A stretch of 11,681 nucleotides of DNA. Source: Burkholderiaceae bacterium (GTDB taxonomy: Bacteria; Pseudomonadota; Gammaproteobacteria; Burkholderiales; Burkholderiaceae_D). Under the pieces are notes generated by a model. It saw only the letters and a program-made list of their open reading frames with translations. It searched no databases and was not told the origin of the DNA. The translations under genes were made by a program, and so were the position numbers. The DNA is taken from the NCBI GenBank assembly GCA_014379395.1, contig JACMLV010000509.1:1-11681 (forward strand), read 5' to 3'. Positions within the stretch are counted from its first letter, which is position 1. Each line of letters begins with the position of its first letter. Shown here in pieces: positions 1 to 6,622 of the stretch.

Positions 1-140
1 ACCGCCGCGGCCGGCACGGCGACCGCTTGCACGGCGGCGGCCGGTTTCGGGGCGATGGCGGTGCGGCGCGTCGCGCCGGTTGGGTAATCCGCCGTCGACA
101 GGATGGTGGCGGGCTTAGTGGGTAATTTTGGCAGTGGCAT
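1..140 (-). CDS. N-terminal fragment of a probable PhoH-family protein (cut by the left window edge)
   Basis: An ATG at 140-138 on the minus strand opens a frame that stays open to the window edge (46 full codons). The product begins MPLPKLPTKPATILSTADYP and then becomes Ala/Pro/Val rich. A GAG lies about 8 nt upstream of the ATG as a weak ribosome site. The MPLPxxPTKPxxxL opening followed by a low-complexity linker matches my memory of the start of beta-proteobacterial PhoH/PIN-domain ATPases. A phoH gene next to a Bcp-type peroxiredoxin is also an order I remember from Burkholderiales. Neither the PIN nor the P-loop domain is inside the window, so the family call is inference. It lies downstream of the peroxiredoxin on the same strand, after 262 nt, so it probably has its own promoter. 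Confidence 0.55.
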   Translation of the reverse strand, partial: MPLPKLPTKPATILSTADYPTGATRRTAIAPKPAAAVQAVAVPAAA

Positions 141-402
141 CTGGGATCTCAATCAAAAAATTTCTGGAATGGTCCGCCCATGGGCCGCCCGACAAACGGG
201 GCGGCGTTGCTCATGGGATGGATGCGAGGATAAAAGTGGCTACAAAAACTGCCGGCAGGCCGAGCCGAGGCCCGTTGCGAAGTACCGAGAGGGGGGCAAG
301 ATGCCCGCCTGATGGAGGGTGTGAAAACGCTCTGTGGTTGACTCAAAATGGGCTGTTATGACAACGGTTTGTTGATCAACTTTGCCGAACGCGGGCCGGG
401 CG
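141..402. other. 262-nt intergenic region between the peroxiredoxin and the PhoH-like gene
   Basis: No convincing gene is seen on either strand; the short open frames lack family resemblance and ribosome sites. The stretch is less GC-rich than the genes around it. It holds a 7-bp GC hairpin (GCCGCCC 184-190, 8-nt loop, GGGCGGC 199-205) with no T-tract on either side, and a 10-bp perfect palindrome GTTGATCAAC at 371-380 just after the peroxiredoxin stop. On the minus strand a TGTCATAAC extended -10-like box lies near 354-362, but no good -35 is present. The region probably contains the promoter and leader of the PhoH-like gene; I cannot fix a start site. Confidence 0.4.
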
Positions 403-876
403 CTAGCTCTGGCGCGACACGAATTCGAGCACTTCATCGACGTGACCTGGGACCTTCACGCCACGCCATTCTTTCACCAATTCGCCGGCTGCGTCAATGA
501 TAAACGTGCTGCGCTCGACGCCGCGGACTTCCTTGCCGTACATCTTCTTCTGTTTCATCACGCCAAACATCTGGCAGAGCGCCTCGTCGGGGTCGGAAAT
601 CAGTTCGAACGGCAGCGCCAGCTTGGCCTTGAAGCCTTCGTGCGAGCGCAGCGAATCGCGGCTGACGCCGTACACCTCGGCGCCGGCTTGCAAAAATTGC
701 GCATGCAGGTCGCGGAAGGCGATGCTCTCGGTGGTGCAGCCGGGCGTGTTGTCCTTCGGGTAGAAATACAGCACGGTGTGGCGCGCCGGGCGGCCCAGCA
801 GCTGGAACGTGGCGGCGGCGCCGGTCATGGCGGCGTTGAAGTCGGGGACGGTGGTGAGGGATGGGCTGTCGGCCAC
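403..876 (-). CDS. bcp: Thiol peroxidase of the Bcp/PrxQ peroxiredoxin family
   Basis: Reduces hydrogen peroxide and organic hydroperoxides in the cytosol with electrons from a thiol donor. The 157-residue product has the family signature YFYPKDNTPGCTTE (residues 37-50), with peroxidatic Cys47, and the later motif MYGKEVRGVERSTFIID (112-128). Length fits the family (about 155). I chose the GTG at 876-874 because AGGAG stands 6 nt upstream and the family domain begins there; the frame stays open to 1002 but that extension looks non-coding. The only other cysteine is Cys101 in DEALCQMFGV. There is no Cys five residues after Cys47 (where E. coli Bcp has its resolving Cys50), so this looks like a one-Cys variant. 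The gene follows arnD after 56 nt with no terminator visible, so read-through from the arn genes is possible. Confidence 0.93.
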   Translation of the reverse strand: MADSPSLTTVPDFNAAMTGAAATFQLLGRPARHTVLYFYPKDNTPGCTTESIAFRDLHAQFLQAGAEVYGVSRDSLRSHEGFKAKLALPFELISDPDEALCQMFGVMKQKKMYGKEVRGVERSTFIIDAAGELVKEWRGVKVPGHVDEVLEFVSRQS

Positions 877-882
877 GGTTTT

Positions 883-887
883 CTCCT
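883..887 (-). promoter_or_regulatory. Ribosome binding site that decides the bcp GTG start
   Basis: AGGAG on the minus strand lies 6 nt before GTG (876-874). It is the only strong Shine-Dalgarno near the start of the peroxiredoxin domain and supports the GTG over the upstream in-frame starts reaching 1002. Confidence 0.75.
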
Positions 888-932
888 GGTCTGGAAAGCT
901 TGGAAAGCGCGCCGCAAAGCCCACTAAGGGAT

Positions 933-1931
933 TCAGAACGCTTCGCCTTGTATGATTAACTGGCCTGAACGGCCCGGCAATTGGCCCCAGCTTATAGGGC
1001 ACAGTGGCAGGTCGTCATCCTTTATTTTTTCATAGTACTCGGCCATCGAGGCCAATTGATAGCCCTGCACCTGCCAGCCGGCCAGCAACTGCTCGAACAC
1101 CGGCGCCAGTTTCTGGCCTTCCAGCTCGGCGTGCAGGGTGTAGACATGGTCGCGCCGCGCGCCGGCCGTCAGGCTCAGGATGTGGGCGGCGATGTTGTCG
1201 AGCGTGATCAGCTTGCCGTCGATCTCGCGCCCGAGCAGTTCGTCCAACGTGGGCAGGGTGGTCGGCAGCTGGATGCAGGACAGGCCGCGTTCGCCGTCGA
1301 TCAGGCGGTGCGGGCCGCTCTCGGGATCGGCCAGCTTGCCGTTATCGAGCAGCATGGCGCGCCCGTCCGAGGCGTAGCGGTAGCCGGCCGCCTCGTGCTC
1401 GGCGAAGGCGGCGGGGTTCATCTGCCAGCCGGCCGCGCCGTGGGTGCGCGGCGCGTGGCCGAACACCTGCTCGAAGCGCCGCGCCGCCTGGCGCATCATG
1501 CCCACCGTCCAGTCGGCGTCGCGGGTGGCGACGTTGTCCTGCCACAGCACATGGTCCCAGGTGTGGATGCCGCACTCGAAGCCGGCGTCGCGCGCCTCGC
1601 GCATCTCATTTATGCAGCGCCGGCCGATGTCCGGGCCGGGCAGCAGGGTGCCGTACATCAGCGTTTTGAGGCCGTAATGCTCGATGACGGAGGTGCGCGA
1701 GACTTTCTTGAAAAAGCCCGGTTTCAACGCCCGCCGCAGCGCCCAGCCGGTGTGGTCCTTCCCGAGCGAGAACAGGAAGGTGGCCTGGGCGTTGTAGGCG
1801 CCCAGCAGCCGCACCAGATTGCCGGTGCCCTCGCGCGTGCCGCGATAGGTGTCGACGTCGATCTTGAGCGCGAGCAGCGGCCCCGGCCCCGGCCCCGGCC
1901 GACCCGTGTTGGCTGTGTGGGCGGTCAACAT
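933..1931 (-). CDS. arnD: 4-deoxy-4-formamido-L-arabinose-phosphoundecaprenol deformylase ArnD
   Basis: Removes the formyl group from undecaprenyl-phosphate-Ara4FN, making the L-Ara4N donor used by ArnT and rendering the pathway irreversible. The 332-residue product is a polysaccharide-deacetylase (carbohydrate esterase 4 type) protein. It shows LKIDVDTYRGTREG near residues 22-35, whose aspartates belong to the metal/catalytic motif, and GIHTWDHVLWQ (121-131) with His123 and His127 as the metal-binding pair. AAGWQ (166-170) and later blocks also resemble E. coli ArnD, which is shorter (about 296). The ATG (1931-1929) overlaps the stop of the preceding decarboxylase gene as TGATG, implying coupled translation, and the open frame upstream of it is a shadow. 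A Pro-Gly run (residues 12-18) precedes the domain. It is the last arn gene; bcp follows after 56 nt. Confidence 0.92.
   Translation of the reverse strand: MLTAHTANTGRPGPGPGPLLALKIDVDTYRGTREGTGNLVRLLGAYNAQATFLFSLGKDHTGWALRRALKPGFFKKVSRTSVIEHYGLKTLMYGTLLPGPDIGRRCINEMREARDAGFECGIHTWDHVLWQDNVATRDADWTVGMMRQAARRFEQVFGHAPRTHGAAGWQMNPAAFAEHEAAGYRYASDGRAMLLDNGKLADPESGPHRLIDGERGLSCIQLPTTLPTLDELLGREIDGKLITLDNIAAHILSLTAGARRDHVYTLHAELEGQKLAPVFEQLLAGWQVQGYQLASMAEYYEKIKDDDLPLCPISWGQLPGRSGQLIIQGEAF
1879..1900. repeat. Short GGCCCC hexanucleotide tandem repeat inside arnD
   Basis: About 3.7 units of GGCCCC on the plus strand encode the Pro-Gly run near the ArnD N-terminus. Because the unit is six bases, gain or loss of units would change the number of Pro-Gly pairs without shifting the frame. 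Confidence 0.85.
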
Positions 1932-2983
1932 CAATCCATCAGGGCGCGCGCTTCGGCCACCTGGCCGCGGTAGGCGTCGAAGATGTTGCGCAGCGAGTCG
2001 GCCATGGTGGTGGTCGGCGCCCAGCCCAGCTCCTCGCAGGTGTTGGTGATCTTCGGCACGCGGTTTTGCACGTCCTGGTAGCCGGCGCCGTAGTACGCGC
2101 CCGAGGTGGTCTCGACGATCTTGACCTGCTTGGCGCCGTCGGCGTACTCGGGATATTCGGCCGCCAGCTCCAGCATCATGCCGGCCAGTTCGCGGATCGA
2201 GTAGTTGTTGACCGGGTTGCCGATGTTGTAGATCTTGCCGCTGGCGGCGCCGCCCTCGTTGGCGATGATCTTCATGAGCGCGTCGATGCCGTCGGCGATG
2301 TAGGTGAAGGCGCGTTTTTGCGCGCCGCCGTCGACCAGCGAGATGTTCTCGCCGCGCACGATGTGGCCGAAGAACTGGGTCACCACGCGCGACGAGCCTT
2401 CCTTCGGCGTGTGGATCGAGTCGAGGCCGGCGCCGATCCAGTTGAACGGACGGAACAGCGTGAAGTTCAGGCCTTCCATGCCGTAGCCCCAGATCACGCG
2501 GTCCATCAACTGCTTGGCGTTCGAGTAGATCCAGCGCGGCTTGTTGATCGGGCCGCAGATCAGCTCCGAGTTCTCCGGGTCGAATTCGTCGTCGTGGCAC
2601 ATGCCATACACTTCGGACGTCGACGGGAACACCAGGTGCTTGCCGTATTTGGCGGCCGAGCGCACGATCGGCAGGTTGGCCTCGAAGTCCAGTTCGAACA
2701 CGCGCAGCGGCTCCTTCACATAGGTCGACGGCGTGGCGATCGCCACCAGCGGCAGGATCACGTCGCACTTCTTGACGTGGTACTCGACCCATTCCTTGTT
2801 GATCGTGATGTCGCCTTCGAAAAAGTGCATGCGCGGCTTGTAGGAGTCGTTCTCCAGCAGGTCGGTGATGCGGTCCGTGTTCATGTCCATGCCGTAGACG
2901 TGCCAGTCGGTCGTTTCCAGGATGCGCTTCGACAGGTGGTGGCCGATGAAGCCGTTGACGCCGAGGATGAGGACTTTTTTCAT
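1931..2983 (-). CDS. UDP-glucuronate decarboxylase / UDP-4-keto-pentose–UDP-xylose synthase (stand-alone ArnA C-terminal domain homologue)
   Basis: NAD-dependent short-chain dehydrogenase that oxidises and decarboxylates UDP-glucuronate to UDP-4-keto-pentose, the substrate of ArnB. The 350-residue protein closely follows the C-terminal half of E. coli ArnA. It shows the Rossmann motif GVNGFIG (8-14), EYHVKKCDVILPLVAIATP (67-85), STSE (121-124) with catalytic Ser and Glu, Tyr153-x3-Lys157 and Arg224 in QKRAFT. Ralstonia solanacearum has a characterised free-standing relative (U4kpxs) that can also reduce the product to UDP-xylose; which activity dominates here cannot be told from sequence. I chose ATG 2983 because the domain starts there, though the frame is open to 3154. 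The gene begins 50 nt after the formyltransferase stop, across a small direct repeat, and its TGA overlaps the arnD ATG. Confidence 0.93.
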   Translation of the reverse strand: MKKVLILGVNGFIGHHLSKRILETTDWHVYGMDMNTDRITDLLENDSYKPRMHFFEGDITINKEWVEYHVKKCDVILPLVAIATPSTYVKEPLRVFELDFEANLPIVRSAAKYGKHLVFPSTSEVYGMCHDDEFDPENSELICGPINKPRWIYSNAKQLMDRVIWGYGMEGLNFTLFRPFNWIGAGLDSIHTPKEGSSRVVTQFFGHIVRGENISLVDGGAQKRAFTYIADGIDALMKIIANEGGAASGKIYNIGNPVNNYSIRELAGMMLELAAEYPEYADGAKQVKIVETTSGAYYGAGYQDVQNRVPKITNTCEELGWAPTTTMADSLRNIFDAYRGQVAEARALMD

Positions 2984-3010
2984 GATGAGATTCTCTAGTG
3001 AGGGGTATTC

Positions 3011-3040
3011 AATGCGATTCAGTGCAATGCGATTCAATCC
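3011..3040. repeat. Two tandem copies of a 15-bp unit between the two ArnA-type genes
   Basis: AATGCGATTCA occurs at 3011-3021 and again at 3026-3036, giving a 15-bp period. The repeat spans the last codon and stop of the formyltransferase gene and most of the gap before the decarboxylase ATG. Function is unknown; it may simply be a slippage duplication. Confidence 0.8.
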
Positions 3041-3954
3041 GCGCCGGCAGCCGCCAGCATGCGCTGTAACCGCCCGGCGTCGACGCGCTCGCCGTCCGCG
3101 ATCAATTCCGAAATGGCCAGCGCGCGGCCATCGCCGCACACGCCAAACACGCAATTATCCACTACCGCCAAGCCCGGTGGCAAACTTGGCAAGGCCAGCT
3201 TGCTCAAACGGGCCCGCCCGATCACGCAGCGCACCCCGTTCAAATCGGTGAAGGCGCCCGGATACGGCGGCGCCACCGCGCGGTGCAAATTGTAGACCGC
3301 CTGCGCCGGCTCCCTCCAGTCGATGCGGCCGTCCTCGGGCTTGCGGCCGCCGAAGTAGCCTCCCTTGGCGAGGTCGTTGTGCGTGCGCGGCGCCGAACCG
3401 TCGAGCAGCGCCGGCAGCACCGTCCACAGCGCCTGCTCGGCCGCCACCGTCACCTTGCCGAACACCTCGAAGGCGGTGTCGTCGGGCAGGATCGGCACCG
3501 CGCTTTGCGTCACGATGGCGCCGGCGTCCGGCTTGACCGTCATCTCGTGCAAGGTGGCGCCGGTCTCGGTGGCGCCGTGCAGCACCGCCCAGTTGACCGG
3601 CGCGCGGCCGCGGAACTGCGGCAGCAGCGAGCCGTGCATGTTGAAGGCCGGCGCCACCTCCAGAATCGCCGCCGGCAGCATGTGGCGGTAGTAAAAGCTG
3701 AACAGGAAGTCGGGCCGGGCGGCCCGCACCCGCGCCAGCAGCCCGGGCGACTTGGCGTCGGCCGGCGTGACGTGGGGGATGCCTTCGGCGCGGCACAGCC
3801 GCACCACCGATTCGAACCAGATCGCCTCGTCCGGATTGTCTTCGTGGGTGACCACCAGCGCGACGTCGACGCCGCCGGCCAACAGCACCTTCAGGCAGCG
3901 CACGCCGACGTTGTGGTAGGCGAAGACGACCGCGCGGGCTTGGGAGGCGGCCAT
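3034..3954 (-). CDS. UDP-Ara4N formyltransferase (stand-alone ArnA N-terminal domain homologue)
   Basis: Transfers formyl from 10-formyltetrahydrofolate to the 4-amine of UDP-L-Ara4N in the cytosol, producing UDP-L-Ara4FN for ArnC. The 306-residue protein matches the N-terminal half of E. coli ArnA. FNMHGSLLPQFRGRAPVNW (104-122) and KPDAGAI (141-147) supply the formyltransferase triad Asn105, His107, Asp143, each exactly three residues later than in E. coli ArnA (102, 104, 140). A Fmt-like C-terminal domain follows from about residue 200 (RIDWREPA, RAVAPPYPGAF). The ATG (3954) overlaps the arnC TGA as TGATG. In E. coli this domain is fused to the decarboxylase; here a stop codon and 50 nt part the two, in different frames, so the fusion is absent rather than broken. 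Confidence 0.92.
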   Translation of the reverse strand: MAASQARAVVFAYHNVGVRCLKVLLAGGVDVALVVTHEDNPDEAIWFESVVRLCRAEGIPHVTPADAKSPGLLARVRAARPDFLFSFYYRHMLPAAILEVAPAFNMHGSLLPQFRGRAPVNWAVLHGATETGATLHEMTVKPDAGAIVTQSAVPILPDDTAFEVFGKVTVAAEQALWTVLPALLDGSAPRTHNDLAKGGYFGGRKPEDGRIDWREPAQAVYNLHRAVAPPYPGAFTDLNGVRCVIGRARLSKLALPSLPPGLAVVDNCVFGVCGDGRALAISELIADGERVDAGRLQRMLAAAGAD

Positions 3955-4955
3955 CAGCGGCTCACCACGCGTTTTTCAAGATGGTCGAACACCTCGGCCG
4001 GCTGGTCCGGCACCTGCTCGAGGATGGCTTGCACCACGTAGCGCGGACGCGCCCGCACCTGCTGGAAGATGCGGCCGACGTATTCGCCCAACAGGCCGAT
4101 GCCGAACAGGATCACGCCCATCAGGAAGAAGGCGATGGCGAACAGCGTGAACAGCCCCTCGGCCTCGGCGCCGAACAGGAAGCGGCGGATCAACAGCAGC
4201 AGCACCAGCAGGCCCGAGCCGATCGACAGCGTCATGCCGAGCATCGAAAACATCTGCAGCGGCACCAGCGAGAAGCCGGTCACCAGGTCGAAGTTCAGGC
4301 GGATCAGGCTGTAGAGCGAATACTTCGATTCGCCGGCGGTGCGCTCCTCGTGCTCGACCGTGATCTCGGTCGGCTTGCGCGCGAAGGTGTAGGCCAGCGC
4401 CGGCACGAAGGTGTTCACCTCGGCGCACTGGTTGACCAGGTCGATCACGTTGCGGCCGTAGGCGCGCAGCATGTTGCCCTGGTCGGTGATCTGGATGTTG
4501 GTGATTCTCTCGCGCAGGCGGTTCATCATCTTCGAGGCGATGGTGCGCCAGGCCGAGTCCTGGCGCTTCCTGCGGATCGAGCCGACGTAGTCGTAGCCCT
4601 CGCGCATCTTGGCGACCAGGTTGCCGATCTCCTCGGGCGGGTTTTGCAGGTCGGCGTCGAGCGTGACCATGATCTGGCCGCGCGCGGCCTCGAAGCCGGC
4701 CAGGATCGCCATGTGCTGGCCGTAGTTGCCGTTGAACAGCACCACGCGCGTGACGTCCGGGCGCAGGCGGAACTGCTCGGCCAGGATGGCGACCGAGTTG
4801 TCGCGGCTGCCGTCGTTGACGAACACGATTTCATAGGTGGCGCGCAGCGCGTCGAGCGCCGGATACAGGCGCGCGAACAGCGCGGCCAGGCCGTCCTGCT
4901 CGTTGTAGATCGGGATGACGACGGAGATTTCTGGTGGCATCGGCATGGGCTTCAT
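3954..4955 (-). CDS. arnC: Undecaprenyl-phosphate Ara4FN transferase ArnC
   Basis: Membrane-anchored family 2 glycosyltransferase that moves 4-deoxy-4-formamido-L-arabinose from UDP to undecaprenyl phosphate on the cytoplasmic face. The 333-residue product opens with a GT-A domain: ISVVIPIYNEQDG (10-22), VNDGS (46-50), and the metal-binding DAD in TLDADLQNPPEEI (98-110). The loop SIRRKRQDS (126-134) follows. Two hydrophobic helices at about 235-257 and 268-290 fit ArnC and its GtrB/DPM1 relatives. The ATG (4955) overlaps the arnB stop as ATGA, supporting coupling and this start; nearby Met4 and Met6 are alternatives. ArnC rather than another polyprenyl-phosphate transferase is inferred mainly from position between arnB and the formyltransferase gene, plus close overall resemblance. 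Confidence 0.92.
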   Translation of the reverse strand: MKPMPMPPEISVVIPIYNEQDGLAALFARLYPALDALRATYEIVFVNDGSRDNSVAILAEQFRLRPDVTRVVLFNGNYGQHMAILAGFEAARGQIMVTLDADLQNPPEEIGNLVAKMREGYDYVGSIRRKRQDSAWRTIASKMMNRLRERITNIQITDQGNMLRAYGRNVIDLVNQCAEVNTFVPALAYTFARKPTEITVEHEERTAGESKYSLYSLIRLNFDLVTGFSLVPLQMFSMLGMTLSIGSGLLVLLLLIRRFLFGAEAEGLFTLFAIAFFLMGVILFGIGLLGEYVGRIFQQVRARPRYVVQAILEQVPDQPAEVFDHLEKRVVSR

Positions 4956-6088
4956 TTCGCGAGTAGGGATTGAACCGCTTTGACGACGCGCTCGACGTCG
5001 GCGCCGGTCATGGAATAGAACATCGGCAGCGTCACGGTCAGGCGGCCGATCGTTTCGGCGACCGGGAACATGCCCTCCTTGAAGCCGCGCGCGCGGTAAA
5101 GGGAGAACAGGTGGATCGGCGCGTAGTGGAAGCCGGTGCCGATCTTCAGTTCGGCCATGGCGGCCATGAAGTCGGCGCGGGTGGTCGGGCCGTTGTCGGG
5201 CAGGATGATCTGGAACAGGTGCCAGTTGGTGTTCTCGAAGTCGGCCACCGGCAGTTGGGCCCCGGTGGCGGCCTCGAAGCCGGCGCCGAATTGTTCAAAA
5301 TAATGGCGCGCCAGCGCGCGCCGGTGGGCGCTGATCTGGTCGACCTTGGGCAATTGGCCCAGGCCGATGGCCGCCATCATGTCGGTCATGTTGTATTTGC
5401 CGCCCAGCAGGTCGACGTCGATGCCGTCCAGGCCGCTGCGCGAGACGCCCTGCAGGCGGTATTTCTCGGCCAGCCTGGCCTCGTCGAGGTTGTTCAAGAC
5501 CAGGCAGCCGCCCTCGCCGGTGGTGATGTTCTTGTTGGCCTGGAAGCTGAACGAGACCAGGTCGCCGAACGAACCGATGCGCTTGCCCTTCCAGGACGAG
5601 CCGAGCGCCTGCGCCGCGTCCTCGACCACGCGCAGCTTGTGCTTGGCGGCGATGGCGTACAGGCGGTCCATGTTGACCGGCAGGCCGGACAGGTGGACCG
5701 GGATGATGGCGCGGGTCTTCGGCGTGATGGCCGCCTCCAGCTTGTCGAGATCGATGTTGCGGGTGACCGGGTCGATGTCGGCGAACACCGGCGTGGCGCC
5801 CACCTCCAAGATCACGTTGGCGGTGGCGACCCAGGAGATCGGGGTGGTGATGACTTCGTCGCCGGGGCCTACGCCGGCGATGCGCAGCGCGATCTCCATG
5901 GTGCAGGTGCCGGAATTGAAGGTGCGGACAAGGCGCCCGCCGAGGTATTCGGACAGCATCGCCTCGAAGGCTTGCACCTTGGGGCCGCTGGTGATCCAGC
6001 CCGAGCGCAGCACGTCGCCGACGGCGGCGATGGTCGCCTCGTCGATCGACGGCTTGGAAAACGGCAGGAAGGACAGGGCAGGGGTCAT
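4952..6088 (-). CDS. arnB: UDP-4-amino-4-deoxy-L-arabinose–oxoglutarate aminotransferase ArnB
   Basis: PLP-dependent DegT/DnrJ/EryC1/StrS aminotransferase that converts UDP-4-keto-pentose to UDP-L-Ara4N with glutamate as amino donor. The 378-residue length equals that usual for ArnB. SFQANKNITTGEGG (181-194) carries the Schiff-base Lys186, and VVEDAAQ (154-160) holds the aspartate facing the pyridine nitrogen. NSGTCTMEIAL (58-68) is the phosphate-binding region, and GTGFHYAPIHLFSLYR near the C-terminus matches the family. The ATG at 6088 has a GAGA about 9 nt upstream. This is the first gene of the tightly overlapped arnB–arnC–formyltransferase run, and a 138-nt gap with a candidate promoter and hairpin precedes it. 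Its frame ends four bases inside arnC. Confidence 0.94.
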   Translation of the reverse strand: MTPALSFLPFSKPSIDEATIAAVGDVLRSGWITSGPKVQAFEAMLSEYLGGRLVRTFNSGTCTMEIALRIAGVGPGDEVITTPISWVATANVILEVGATPVFADIDPVTRNIDLDKLEAAITPKTRAIIPVHLSGLPVNMDRLYAIAAKHKLRVVEDAAQALGSSWKGKRIGSFGDLVSFSFQANKNITTGEGGCLVLNNLDEARLAEKYRLQGVSRSGLDGIDVDLLGGKYNMTDMMAAIGLGQLPKVDQISAHRRALARHYFEQFGAGFEAATGAQLPVADFENTNWHLFQIILPDNGPTTRADFMAAMAELKIGTGFHYAPIHLFSLYRARGFKEGMFPVAETIGRLTVTLPMFYSMTGADVERVVKAVQSLLAK

Positions 6089-6116
6089 GGAGTGTTCTCG
6101 ACTTGTGTTGGGATGT

Positions 6117-6141
6117 CCGGCGCGGCGGGCAGCCGCGCCGG
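6117..6141 (-). other. Perfect 10-bp GC stem-loop in the arnB leader
   Basis: CCGGCGCGGC, a 5-nt loop, then GCCGCGCCGG form a strong hairpin 29 nt upstream of the arnB ATG. No T-tract follows on the minus strand, so it does not look like an intrinsic terminator of the upstream arnT-eamA transcript. If the AT-rich box at 6151-6160 is a -10 element, the hairpin would sit close to the 5' end of the arnB mRNA, where such stems often stabilise transcripts. Confidence 0.6.
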
Positions 6142-6150
6142 CAGGGCCAT

Positions 6151-6160
6151 TATTTTAAAT
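6151..6160 (-). promoter_or_regulatory. Candidate -10 box for an internal arnB promoter
   Basis: The minus strand reads ATTTAAAATA here, an AT-rich island in a GC-rich region, about 65 nt before the arnB ATG. No good -35 hexamer stands 16-18 nt upstream, so an activator would be expected if the site is used. A 13-nt palindrome at 6200-6212 lies 40 nt further upstream. Confidence 0.35.
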
Positions 6161-6199
6161 CTTTCTCGCCAGCATGACCCGAAGTATGCGGGCGAACGC

Positions 6200-6212
6200 C
6201 AACCGCCGGTTG
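6200..6212. promoter_or_regulatory. 13-nt palindrome CAACCGCCGGTTG upstream of arnB, possible operator
   Basis: Six-base arms (CAACCG/CGGTTG) flank one central base, in the gap just after the eamA stop. It does not match the PmrA box (paired CTTAAT-like half-sites) known from enteric arn operons. Binding by a regulator is speculation based on position. Confidence 0.3.
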
Positions 6213-6226
6213 TCGGCGCCGGTCCG

Positions 6227-6598
6227 TCAGGTGCGCGCGATCAGCGCCACGCCGACCAGGATCACGCCGATGGCCAGCAGGCGCTGCATCGAGAGCGCCT
6301 CGCCGAGGAAGTACCAGGCGCCCAGCGCGTTCAGGATGTAGCCCAGCGAGAGCATCGGATAGGCGACCGTGACGTCGACCCGCGACAGGCCGATGATCCA
6401 CACCACCACCGACAGCACGTAGCAGGTCAGGCCGCCGATGATGGGCAGCTGGGTGGCCAGCTTGATGCCGGTGGCGAACCAGTTGTCCATCGTCAGGTGG
6501 ATCGCGCCGACGGCGTTGGTGCCGGCCTTGAGCAGCAGCTGGGCGATGGCGTTGAGGCAGATGCCGGTGAAGATGAAGCCGAAGGTTGCGATATTCAT
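6227..6598 (-). CDS. Small EamA/SMR-type membrane protein, probable ArnE/ArnF-like Ara4N-carrier flippase subunit
   Basis: A 123-residue, very hydrophobic protein with four predicted helices (about 3-24, 45-67, 74-95, 100-121). VAYPMLSLGYILNALGAWYFLGEALS (about 78-103) is typical of EamA/SMR drug/metabolite transporters. In E. coli the ArnE and ArnF pair (111 and 128 residues) is thought to flip undecaprenyl-phosphate-L-Ara4N to the periplasm; this single gene between arnT and arnB most likely has that role, perhaps as a homodimer. Assignment to ArnE versus ArnF is not possible by eye. The ATG lies 24 nt after the arnT TAA, in the same frame as arnT. The DNA before it is pyrimidine-rich (CCTTTCCATCTCCT) and has no Shine-Dalgarno. 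Confidence 0.85.
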   Translation of the reverse strand: MNIATFGFIFTGICLNAIAQLLLKAGTNAVGAIHLTMDNWFATGIKLATQLPIIGGLTCYVLSVVVWIIGLSRVDVTVAYPMLSLGYILNALGAWYFLGEALSMQRLLAIGVILVGVALIART

Positions 6599-6622
6599 AG
6601 GAGATGGAAAGGGGACGGCGGG

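Noticed and set aside
184..205. 7-bp GC hairpin as an intrinsic terminator for bcp
   Set aside because: No T-tract follows on either strand and it lies about 200 nt beyond the bcp stop, close to the next gene's start.
1932..2792. Upstream extension of the arnD frame by 287 codons
   Set aside because: It lies out of frame inside the decarboxylase gene and reads as Arg-rich shadow; the ArnD family sequence begins after the TGATG junction.
2984..3154. N-terminal extension of the decarboxylase, or fusion with the formyltransferase
   Set aside because: The extension overlaps the formyltransferase gene in another frame, is Arg-rich and unlike ArnA; the Rossmann fold starts at the ATG at 2983.
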